The notes under the pieces were generated by a model. The model saw only the letters and a program-made list of their open reading frames with translations, did not search any database and was not told the DNA's origin. Below are positions 10,842 to 21,006 of a stretch of 64,000 bases of DNA, piece by piece. Location of the stretch: assembly GCA_034359265.1 (NCBI GenBank), contig CP136890.1:1862501-1926500 (forward strand), in the 5' to 3' direction. How positions within the stretch are numbered: position 1 is the stretch's first letter; the number at the start of each line of letters is the position of its first letter. The translations under genes and the position numbers were made by a program. The DNA comes from Canna indica (Eukaryota; Streptophyta; Magnoliopsida; Zingiberales; Cannaceae).

Positions 10842-11898
10842 AGCAGTCAACAGAAGCAAAAAAAGACTGCAAAGATTAAGCTGTGGATCTATGTGTGGTA
10901 GTGGTGGCAATATTCCCTTTTCTGAATATATATACATATCTAGCTATCAGGAAGTAGAAACTTTATTAGGACTACAAGTCTGTGTCAACTAAGATCAGAT
11001 GTTTGTGATCTTAGAATAATTAGTGTGTCTTTGTTTCATGTGCTCATTGAGGACTGGCTAGAGCTACCTAAAATGTGGCTAGCTAGTCTTGTGTAATTGT
11101 TCAGTACTGAATTGCTTAGTAATGAAAGCTCAAGTTGTTTTATATGTATTTACTGCTTCATGCTGAATCAAACAAGGGTTGATCAATGAACCCTAATAAA
11201 TTAAATGCTCTACAGCCTGTGGACTTGATTTGAGAAATGTACAAAAAGTTAAAGCGGATGCATAGCATTTATGCTATGATGAGTCTTTAATTCTCCTTTC
11301 CTCAAGTTCATTGGATTGGGCAGTACTGGAAGATAGCAGAACCTCTCCACTGGGACTGGGAAGAACAATTTTTAGAAAGAAACAAACAGAAAGTGACTCA
11401 TCAAGCGAAGTTTACAATGCATGTATATATATAGAGAATCTATATATTAAATTATGTGTATGTCAGAGAAGTTGCATGTAAACAGGAGTAACTCTGTTAT
11501 AATACGTGCATTGGCACTTGGCAGAGAAAGATGAATCTGCTCTTCATTCATTGATACTACTTACTCTGATCCAATAGGAAAATAAAGAGCCAGCTAGCTA
11601 CTCTCAATTCATTGCTGCAAATTAAGGAATCATCAAAGCTGTTTCAGCTGTGGCTGGCAAGTGCATGTGTTGAGTTCGAATTAGGAGGAAGTAAAGAGCC
11701 AGCTAGTTATGAATTGTGCTTTAATTATATATGCATGAAACAAATATATAGTAATTTGAAAATGTTGCAAAAGATATGTATGCATGCAATACATTATCTA
11801 TATAACATAACATTATATATTTTTAGTTTACTAATATGTTAATAAATTAATTATATGACATAGTATAGTATTATTTTTGTTTACAATGTATATTTAAG
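10842..11898. other. 3' UTR and intergenic spacer
   Basis: Exon 2 of the RADIALIS-like gene probably extends to about 11130-11200, where AATGAAA and AATAAATTAAA occur. From there to 11898 I see only AT-rich DNA with no gene. Confidence 0.45.
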
Positions 11899-12042
11899 AA
11901 TCTATTTCGCATAATTTTAAGATACAACACTAGACAACACAAATTGTCTCATGTTCGTTTGCGAAAACGTACCATGGATAGGATAAGAATGAGGTCTCGG
12001 GATAGTACACCAGACCCATTTTTTTGTTACTCCAATTTGGAG

Positions 12043-12427
12043 TAGGGCTATTCATTGGGTCAACCCGACCCAATGAACCCGAGAACCCGACCCGACCCGA
12101 CCTATTTGGGTTGGGTCGGGTCGGGTACAATTTGACCAAATCCGACCATAATCGGGTCTCGGATTTTAGAATTTGAAACCCGATGACCCGAGACCCAATC
12201 TGATGACCCGATTATTTACATGTTTTTAATCATTTTTAAATATTTATAAAAATATATTTATTTTAAATAATTTTTAACTTTTAACTTTTAAAAATATTGT
12301 TAAAAACTCTTTTTTTACCTAAACGGGTAAACCCGACTACATGACCCGACTCGACCCAATTACACTTGGTCGAGTCGGATCGATTTTTCCCCTAAACCTG
12401 ACCCGACCCGACCCATGAACACCCCTA
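12043..12427. mobile_element. Non-autonomous hAT element (385 bp) with perfect 8-bp TSD
   Basis: Starts TAGGGCTATTCATTGGGTC and ends in the inverse of TAGGGGTGTTCATGGGTC. The flanking ATTTGGAG occurs at 12035-12042 and 12428-12435. The interior is dominated by CGGGTC/GACCCG motifs and has no coding capacity. It is the same structural type as the elements at 3375, 13642 and 36640. Confidence 0.9.
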
Positions 12428-12589
12428 ATTTGGAGTAACAATGGCTTGTTACTTTGGTATAATGTTGAAAATGACAACAATAGCCTTGTTTATATTTTCA
12501 ATATATATAATTTTTTTTTCAAGAATGTCCTATTTTCCAAAAATGAATATATTTATATTTAAAGATAATATATTTGGATTAAAAAAGAG

Positions 12590-12960
12590 TATATTTTGAT
12601 AAAAGTGAGTGTATATATATATATATAAAGAGTATATTTGAATCAAAAGAAAGTATATTTAGACTTTAAAAAAAAATTGATAGAAATTGAGTATATATCT
12701 ATATTTAGAGAAAATATATTTGGACTCGAATATAGTATAATTTGCTAGAAACATGATATATATCCATGTTTAGATTAAATATTTAGATTAAAAGATAGTA
12801 TATTTAGACTCAAATAGAGTATATTTTGATAGAAATTGAGTATGTATCTATATCTAGGAAGAGTATATTTGGATTTAATATAATATATTCAAATGAGATA
12901 TATCTCTATTTATCGAGAGTATATTTGGATCGGAAATTGATCTTTAGTCAAATAAAATAT
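12590..12960. repeat. Degenerate AT-rich direct repeats
   Basis: The phrase GAGTATATTTGGA/AGTATATTTAGACT with intervening TTGATAGAAATTGAGTAT recurs with changes about eight times. It is a degenerate, irregularly spaced satellite-like tract in the interior of the element at 11899-13405. Confidence 0.6.
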
Positions 12961-13641
12961 TATGATCATGTATACTTTCTTTGCAGTCAGGTATACTCAC
13001 TATATTAGCATGTATACTCAATATGGGAGGCGGTGTGGCTACGTCGTCGACGACGCCGAGGTCTCCATATTGCAACATATTAGTTAATTAATCTACTTAT
13101 GATATAATTGTAATAAAGCATATTAATTAGATTTATAATCGTTATGTTAATTAAAATAAATATTTTATTATAACTATATATAATATTGTCTAGTATGCTT
13201 TATATGATGAAATAAAAAAGAAATATTACAATGAGTATTTCGTCAAATTGTTTTATTCTGTGTTGTGATAATACAAAGCGAACGCAATATAGTACTAAAT
13301 TTGATGTTCAGTATCGTGCGAAACGAACATGAGACTATTTGTTATGATGTCTTGTACATTCTTAAATAATACTGGCTAGTCTGTTATGTACTAAATTATT
13401 TGCGAAACGAACGAACCTAAATCTACTATATATAAAGTATTGATTTTTGTTAGAAATCTATCCCTTATTAAATATGATGTTAACAACTTCTTTTATTAAG
13501 TTTATGGTTTGACATATTAACTTATTTAATTAGCTTCCATCTCAGCGTGAGACCCACTAATTAAAAGTAAAACACTCGCAACCTCCGTTCTTTTAAAAAT
13601 GAGTGAGTCAATTGTCAAATTGAGATGCACATCTATCAAAA

Positions 13642-13966
13642 CTAGACCTAGCAATTATAGACCCGACCTGATAAAATCGAATTAAGTATTATCATGATCG
13701 AGCTGTTATCGGGCCGACCCGATAAGGCTCGAACCCTTAACGTGTCGGCCCTGTGCGACCAAGTGCTATCGGGTCAAGCTGACCCGATAGCTTGACAAAC
13801 ACTATTGGGTTGGAGTATTAGTGGATTTAAAATCTGTTGGTTATCGAATTTAAGCCAATTCAATTCGATCTTTTTTAATCATTTTTTCGTGTTATCGGGC
13901 TAAACGGGTCGAGCGGGGGTCGGGCCCAACTTGATAACTCAGGCCAGACACGATTTGACAGGCCTA
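13642..13966. mobile_element. Non-autonomous hAT-type element (325 bp)
   Basis: Left end TAGACCTAGCAA, right end the inverse of TAGGCCTGTCAA. Flanks ATCAAAAC (13634-13641) and ATCCATAC (13967-13974) agree at six of eight positions, as expected for an old target duplication. The interior has repeated ACCCGATA/CGGGCC motifs. Confidence 0.68.
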
Positions 13967-16632
13967 ATCCATACATCAAACAAACGAACAGATCAAAATC
14001 CACCTCTCACCCTAACTTATTTTATCCACGAAACAAATATGTTCTAAAAGCATATTTATTTCATAAAATAAAAAGGAATGTGTAGGGATGAATTTTTAAT
14101 CTTTTATTTATTTAGTGCATGAATTAAAAGATAATACGAATATAAGAAATAAAATTGATCTTATATTATGTACACATCGGATTAAAAAAGTCTTATCTAA
14201 TACTCTTTTTAGTTGTCATATCGTATTCTATCAAGTGAAATAAATATGAATCACAATAAAACTATGTTAGACAAATTCTAATATGATACCTAGCATGACT
14301 TAAAACTCATTCCAAAACATAACACAATTTGTTATGGAAACTATTATGGGGCTGGGCTCCAAAGAATATTTATAGAGCCTCACTCATGAGTGAATCTAAC
14401 ATTGTTAAGATTGAACCTAAAATAAAAATATTAGGTTCACTATTTTACAACACATGTTCATTATTACTTTGAATTCAATCTTAATCATACTCGGTTCCTT
14501 AATAAGATTAGATTCATCTTATGAGCGCTCCATAGAAATTTCTAACATATCCTACATAGTTTCCAAGTTAAGGATATATCGTAGTATATATTTTTATGCC
14601 AATAATCTCCTTGCAATTTTCTTTCTGAATTCAGATTTACAATCACCTTATCCCCATGCATAATTAAATCGCTGTAAATTAAATCTGCCAATGCATCATA
14701 TGTTAAAAGCCAACCTTGTAAAAAGCCTCATGGGCTTCATTTCTCATCCCCATCTACGGCTCGAGCAAAAGTCAACTGGCTTAATTATAAGAAAAATTCA
14801 AGGCGCACAATCAAAATATTCAAAACCTATATTTCAAAAAGAAAAACTCAAGGTCTAAAAAAATATATCCAAATTTTCAAATTGGATTCGATTGATTCAG
14901 ATGATATCTGAAATTACTAAAATATGATAATCATTACTAATTAATATAGTAATCATAAGAAGATAATTTACAGCTGGAGCAAATATTAATACATGTGCAT
15001 TTTGGACCCCTTTTTTCCCCACCAAATGCTTCACTTTTGTCAGTACATTTTTTTGTCTCGTAGCAGATTGAGATAATGGAAATGACAATTTTTTTCTAAA
15101 ACATCATGATTGAGGTCTGACTTGTTTTATATCCATCAATTGAAATCAAACATTTTACTTGATACTTTCCAACTAATAAAATTCTTCCTTTCAATTATGC
15201 AACATGAGATTTTTATTCCTAAATCCTCGAGGATGGGATAAAACAATTTGTAGATCACAGACTGGTGAGATGTCTTCCGGATCCAGTGCAATATTGCCCT
15301 GCATTTAACATCCTGCAAAATATAAGCTGTCGAATAGTGATACTGATACTGACTTGACATGGTTTGTGGGTCTCAATATCTCTGCAGTATCCAAGCATGA
15401 GATATGTCGGTAAATTTCCATCAGATAAATTACACACCTTTTTACCATGTCTGCAGTGTCATCATCCTCTCATATCTGAATCAATACATTATGCCTGGAT
15501 GATTTAGTCATAAAATATTGATTAAATATTTCAAATCATCAATGTTTGTTCAAATGTCGGCTTTTATCAGTTTAACACATGCCATTTTTTATCTGTTATT
15601 CTTTCAAGTTTCATGCTTCATGCACAATATATATGATTTTTTAACAAAAAAATACAACTTTATCTCTCTCTTGACCTCCTGCAGAAAAATGCTCCACGAG
15701 TTTGAAAGAAAAGATTAAGAAAGATTTGTGTTCATTAATTTACATTCCCTACCACATGAACACATTAAGATCTCATTTCAAGTATAGAAACATAAATGAA
15801 GACATTAACTCCATGTCAGATGACACCATTCCCCAAGAAACTAATATCCAAGAAAAGAAAAAGAAGCAACAGGTTTGCTTTTGATTTGTGTGATGCAACA
15901 GAAACATAAATTAGGAGCAAAAATAAGAAGCTAGCTAGCAAGTGCTTAGAAAGTGAAGCCCCTTAATGGACTGCAGCTAAGTATCTTTGTTACAGCAAAT
16001 ATAGGGGGCAACATGATAGAGATTAGACATGAAATAACCGGTAGGCTTCCAAGCATGCAAGAAACAGTAACGGGAAAAATTCCTAATGTTGATGCGAGGA
16101 GGAACAAGAAGAGCAGCAAGGAGACAGGTGATAGTGTTCTTGATTGAGGTGCTAAATCTTTTTTGCGTGCAGTTAACAGATCTAGCTAGATTCCGAAGAG
16201 GAAACATTGCATTCTGTTGCTTAGATAATTAATTCTGACGACCTTAACAATGGCCAAGGAATGCAATGCGCAATAAATAGTACCCATTGATCCAAAGGAC
16301 ACTGGAGTTGGATGCGTCGTTTGTTAAGTCTTCTGACTATTTCAACTTCTTAGCAGAAAAGGAGAACCTTTAATCGACTAAAATGCAAGCTTTTTCGATC
16401 TCGAAGGAGTTCCTCTTTTGTGGATGAGCATATGGTAATTAAATCTCTGATTAATGCAGATCGTATGAAAAAGATGGGATCTTGAATTGCAAGAACAGTG
16501 AATTTATAGAAGGGGAGGAAAGCAGCTCAAACCAGTAAACCAACAAGAAGAGCACAAATCGTTGTCTTCCCCATGGTGTCTTCTGCGCTCCCTCTTAGAG
16601 CGACGGGACGTGAGTTGAAGGATTCGCAATGG
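13967..16632. other. Intergenic spacer, AT-rich
   Basis: No gene recognised; the short open frames have no domain and atypical composition. The last few hundred bases probably include the 3' UTR of the minus-strand ZF-HD gene. Confidence 0.45.
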
Positions 16633-17733
16633 CTACTGCTGCTCGCGTCGTTGTTGCACTACTAGTTGTTCCTGCCGCGGCGGCAGCGGCGGCGGCGACG
16701 GTGGGTGCGGCTGCTGCTGCTGCTGCTGCTTCAATCTCGTTACTGTGTGCTTGTTGTTGTGCATCCAGACCTTCAGGACTTGTCTCCTCACTCCAATCTC
16801 GACGCAGAATTGCTCGACCATCGCGTCATCTTGCCGCTGAAACCGCCACCCAACCCTCTCGGCGAAGGCCAGCATCCTCTCCTTTTGCTCCGCCGTGAAC
16901 TTGGTGCGGAACCGCTTCCTCCGCGTGGTGGCGGGCATCGGCGTGCCGGTGTTGATGAGCCTCTCCTCGCTCGAAGATTCCGTCGTCGTGCCTCCGCTTC
17001 CACTAGGGTTATTGCCGCCGAACTGGACGAAACCGGGCGGGCCCGGCACGGCCGTGGACGGGCTCGATAAGAAGCCGCCGAACTGGAATTGCTTCTGGTG
17101 GTGGGGATGCGCCTGGGACGGAGGAGGCGGGAGCAAGAGGGGCAGGTGAGCGGCGCCGTGGTAGTAGGGATTCCCGCCGCTGCCCTCGTGTTCCCGGCGG
17201 TGGAAGCTACGGTGACAGCCGCAGGCGGCGCACTTGAGTGCCTCGGGTGTGTTGGGCTCGCCACCGGGCATGAACTCGCCGCAGCCGTCGGTCACGTGGC
17301 CGCCCATGGCGGCCGCATGGTTGCGAAGGCACTCTTTGTACTTTGTGGAGACATCAGCAGCGGTCGCGTCGGTGGCGATGGAAGTCTTCGCTTTGGAGTT
17401 AGCCGATGCACCTCCGCCAGCTGCGCTCGGAGGCGAGCTAGAGAGGGAAGACTGATCGACGTTCTTGCCAAGAGACTGGGGAGGATGATCGACGACCTGG
17501 GGAGCTGATTCGAGGGTCGTTGTTGACGGTGGCGGCGGCGGCGACGGTGTGTGTCCATGAATGTTACCATTTCTCGTTCCACCTACTCCGCCGACGGCGC
17601 CTCCTCCTCTCGGGGAAAGAAGAGAGGAAGAGGGGAGGAGAGTGGGCTTGGAGAAGGCCGAGGCACGAGAAGGATGATAACCAGAAGAAGAAGAGGAAGG
17701 GATCCCAATCTCTCCAGGAATCCTAAACTCCAT
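16633..17733 (-). CDS. Zinc-finger homeodomain (ZF-HD) transcription factor
   Basis: A plant-specific ZF-HD factor: the N-terminal C/H-rich zinc finger mediates dimerisation and the C-terminal homeodomain binds ATTA-type sites in nuclear DNA. Counting from the chosen start (366 residues), the finger spans ~131-185 (YKECLRNHAAAMGGHVTDGC, then CGEFMPGG, CAACGCHRSFHRRE) and the homeodomain ~272-335 (RRKRFRTKFTAEQKERMLAF, then EIGVRRQVLKVWMHNNKH). The Trp-Met-His-Asn-Asn core of helix 3 is the family signature. A poly-Gln run and a Pro-rich tail follow. The frame is open to an ATG at 17787, 18 codons further up, but MEFRIPGE at 17733 is the usual family opening, so I start there. There is no intron. 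Ser, Pro and Gly tracts are encoded by very GC-rich DNA. A (GA)n tract lies upstream. Confidence 0.93.
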   Translation of the reverse strand: MEFRIPGEIGIPSSSSSGYHPSRASAFSKPTLLPSSSLLSPRGGGAVGGVGGTRNGNIHGHTPSPPPPPSTTTLESAPQVVDHPPQSLGKNVDQSSLSSSPPSAAGGGASANSKAKTSIATDATAADVSTKYKECLRNHAAAMGGHVTDGCGEFMPGGEPNTPEALKCAACGCHRSFHRREHEGSGGNPYYHGAAHLPLLLPPPPSQAHPHHQKQFQFGGFLSSPSTAVPGPPGFVQFGGNNPSGSGGTTTESSSEERLINTGTPMPATTRRKRFRTKFTAEQKERMLAFAERVGWRFQRQDDAMVEQFCVEIGVRRQVLKVWMHNNKHTVTRLKQQQQQQPHPPSPPPLPPRQEQLVVQQRREQQ

Positions 17734-18304
17734 TAGAATTCTACTACTCTGCCCAGCTACACTGAACATGCACCCATCAAAATTCAAAATTCAAACGAGG
17801 AAGAAGAAGAAGAAGAAGACGGTGAATCGATGACAGGATTTAGAGCAGAAGAAATCAAAACACTGCTGAGGGTTGGCAAAACACAGTAATCCACCTCCTC
17901 TTATCAAACTGAAAAGAAAAAGGTTCGAAGAGAGGGGGACTCAAGAAGCAAGTGCAGCACTAAAAGCAGCGGCATAATAGAGTGGCAAAGAACAAGTGGT
18001 TTCCTAACATCCATTTTGTTTGTGGAAAGGGGAAAGGTGGGGGGAAGAAGGGCAAAGCCTGTTCCTCATCAAATCAAAGAGAGAAAGAGAAGATGGAGGA
18101 GGGGATGTGGTGGTGGCGCAGGGAACAACCGACAAGCTCATACTTCGCCCCTCCCACGCCCTGCACACTGGTCCAACTAGTATCTCCCCCTCCCCAGTCC
18201 CCTCCCTCCCTTATAATTATTGATGCAGTGCAAACTGGTCACCATATTTATTTCTCCCTATCTCTGCATCTTTATTATTACGTCCTTAATTAATTAGTAA
18301 TTAC

Positions 18305-18308
<4 letters not shown>
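17734..18308 (-). promoter_or_regulatory. ZF-HD gene 5' UTR and proximal promoter
   Basis: Purine/pyrimidine-biased sequence between the ZF-HD start and the (GA)n tract, with GAAGAAGAAGAAG-type triplets near 17800-17818 on the plus strand. I could not place a TATA box with confidence. Plus-strand open frames here are low-complexity shadows. Confidence 0.45.

Positions 18309-18376
<68 letters not shown>
18309..18376. repeat. (TC)n microsatellite, ~68 bp
   Basis: An uninterrupted CT/TC tract, (GA)n on the ZF-HD strand, about 575 bp upstream of the ZF-HD ATG. Long GA repeats in plant promoters or leaders can be bound by GAGA-binding BPC proteins; that role here is inference. Confidence 0.95.
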
Positions 18377-18381
<5 letters not shown>

Positions 18382-20175
18382 CTTGTTGGTGTGTCAGGGT
18401 TTTGCACTAAAACTAAAAGGACTTGGGGTCTGCTGCAGCAGCTGCTACTACTACCAACTACTGTTGATCTCATCTTTTACCTTAATTGTTACCTACGCAA
18501 CAAAAACCTCATCACCTCTTCTCGTCTTTATTTCTCTCGTTGCCTTTTTCTTGTCACAGCCAGCAGCCCTACTCCCACTCCACCGCTGTCGTCAACACGT
18601 GGCTGCTTAATTGGCTGTCCTCTCCGAACCCAACCAATCATTTTACTCAAATTATTTCTTGGTAATCAATTTTAATTAATTCACTAGTTAAAAAAGTATT
18701 TGACTTGCTGAGCTTGAGCTTGACTCTCTTATTAATCCGTGTTGACCAGCTAGCGGAGAACTCCTTTTGATACAAACCACATGGTTAATTGATGAACTGC
18801 AAACGCTGCTACATTTCCACCTGCCTGCCTAATATATTTTCTCCCTTGTGTGTGACAACTGGTTCTTTACTTCTCACAGGAGGCTAGCTAAACCCTTTTG
18901 TTATATATAGATAGTAGCAGCTACATGTCTTGACTAAATCATTACTCCAGTTTTAGTTGCTAAGCTAACTATACTGATTAAATATTAGATGGCGTGGACT
19001 GACGTGCTTTAATTTCTCTCGGTACAAAGAAATCATATTAAACGAGCTGCTTAACTTAATTAATTACAATAGTCGATCTGGACGTACCTTGCAAAGTTGT
19101 CATATGGATTGCGCTTCTTCCTTTATAAACCTGAATATATGATAATTTTTTGGTTAAATACCTGGTGATGGTGTTACTCTGCAAGATTTTGTTGTTATAT
19201 ATAATATACAAATACGATTGCATGACAGTTTTCGGAGACAGATGGGCTCGAGATATAATGGGAGAGAAATGAAGTTAATATTATATATATTGGTCTCTCT
19301 CTCTCTCTCACTCACTCTTTGGAGAATCTATTAGAAAAGCTGCCAAAAATGTATAGAAGATATTCACAATAATCTCGCTGCGCCAAGTGGATTTCTTTAT
19401 TAAAGAGAGACAAGTATGATCAATGTGGTGTGCTTCTATGATTGGTAAAGGGGAAAACAAATAAAAATTAGGATAATGAATTCATTTCTTTGATTTGATT
19501 GATGAGATCTCATTGATGCTTGAGTTAACACAGTTTGAAGGTGATAAGAGAGATATGAAAATTCTAGTTTAATTGTTGCTTATATGCGAGAAGAACTCAT
19601 CAACTGATTAATTAAATTGAAAAAATATCAAAGGATTATGAAACTAATTAAGTCGACACCAACGCAACCCTTCAACTAGAAGGATTGAAACTACACTACA
19701 TGATCTATATATGTTAGAAACCCATGCAATCATAATTGTGGGATTTTTCTTAATTATATTGATTTGTTGACTTCATGATGTGTAAAGGTGGAATTGAGCT
19801 GAAACAAAATCTGAAAAGGGGCAATAATAAAAAACCTGTCAGAAAAGTGGCATTAAATTCCTCATCGATTGATCGAGACCAAACATTGTCACTAACGGCA
19901 GAATTCCATGTGGCATAAATGAACTATAATCAATGCACTTCATTTCTTCCTTTGATGATTTAAAATTTGACTGCTAACAACTTCTCTGATATTTTTTTGG
20001 GGGATTTTTTTGTTACACGTTTAATTTCTCGGGTCAATTTATGTATTTATAAAACTGAGATCAGTTTTCCAAAGTTCAAATTGCATGTTTTTTAAATGCA
20101 AACCCATAAGGAACAGGTATATTTTAATTAGGGTTTGTATTAAGAGGCTAGTCAATTTATGTATTGGGATAATTA
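18377..20175. other. Intergenic spacer
   Basis: No gene recognised. A short (TC)n run is at ~19292-19308. The rest is AT-rich. Confidence 0.5.
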
Positions 20176-21006
20176 GGTGTTGTTTGGTTAGCGAAAATTA
20201 TTTTTTGGTTTGGTTTCAGTGAAACTGAAAACTTGGTTTCAAAAACTTGATTTTGGTTTCTAGTTTTCGGTTTTCTGAAAACGCGTTTGGTTAATAAAAA
20301 CAACATCAGTTTTAGTTAGTTAAAATCAGTAAATATTTATTTTATTATAAAAAATAATATTAATTTTCCTTGAACATTTTTAGTAGTAATTAAATATTTA
20401 GTTAGTTTACAAAATTAAATATTTGTTAATATGGTTACAAAATATTTAAATGATTTAATTAATTAAGTTATTGGTAATTTAAGATTTTTTTGTTCAGTTA
20501 GATATAAAAATTAATTAATAGTTATTATAAAATTTCAAAAAAAAAACAAGTCTAATGATCTAAAATTAGGTTTGATTAAATTATAAATAGACCAACTTTA
20601 AGAAAATTGAGTTATTTAAAATTTGGGTTTGAGTCAATTAGATATAAATTGGTTTAATTATTTTATAAATTTAAGATAAAAGTTTGAGTTAAAAATGATG
20701 ATTTTTATTTTTATTTTTAAAAATTCGATATAGTTTGATTTATTTTTAAATTAATTAATTTTAAAAAAATATATTTATAATTACAAAATTGTCACAGCAT
20801 TTTGATAACAAAATCGACAGTCTCGAAACCACAGAAAACAACATTCTGTTGTTTTCATTTTTATTAAGAAAATTGGTTTCGTTTTTATTCTGGTTTCGAT
20901 TCAGTTTCACGAAAATACTAAACCAAACACGTTTTCGTAAGCAATTTTGATTTCAGTGAAACTGAAATCATGAAAACAAACTTGGTTTCGCTAACCAAAC
21001 AAGCCC
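20176..21006. mobile_element. PIF/Harbinger-like MITE (831 bp)
   Basis: Terminal inverted repeats GG.GTTGTTTGGTTAGCGAAA (left) and the inverse of GGGCTTGTTTGGTTAGCGAAA (right), with a TTA duplication on both sides (20173-20175 and 21007-21009). Subterminal TTTCAGTGAAACTGAAA motifs also occur as inverted copies near 20214 and 20954. No transposase is present. The TTA target and GGGCTTGTTTGG-like ends are characteristic of PIF/Harbinger elements. Confidence 0.88.

Larger units (their letters stand above)
11899..13405. mobile_element. Unclassified non-autonomous element with imperfect TIRs
   Basis: The left end (11899-11960) and the reverse complement of the right end (13313-13405) share TTTCGCA..TAATTT, ACAA/ATAACA..CTAG and the near-perfect block CAAAT.GTCTCATGTTCGTTT. 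The right arm is ~30 bp longer than the left. The motif GTTCGTTTCGC recurs just inside both ends. No transposase was seen and no target duplication was found, so class and exact limits are uncertain. The interior is interrupted by a younger hAT element at 12043-12427. Confidence 0.5.

Noticed and set aside
16666..17508. Plus-strand frames of 134 and 139 codons opposite the ZF-HD gene
   Set aside because: Shadows of the GC-rich ZF-HD coding strand; no domain.
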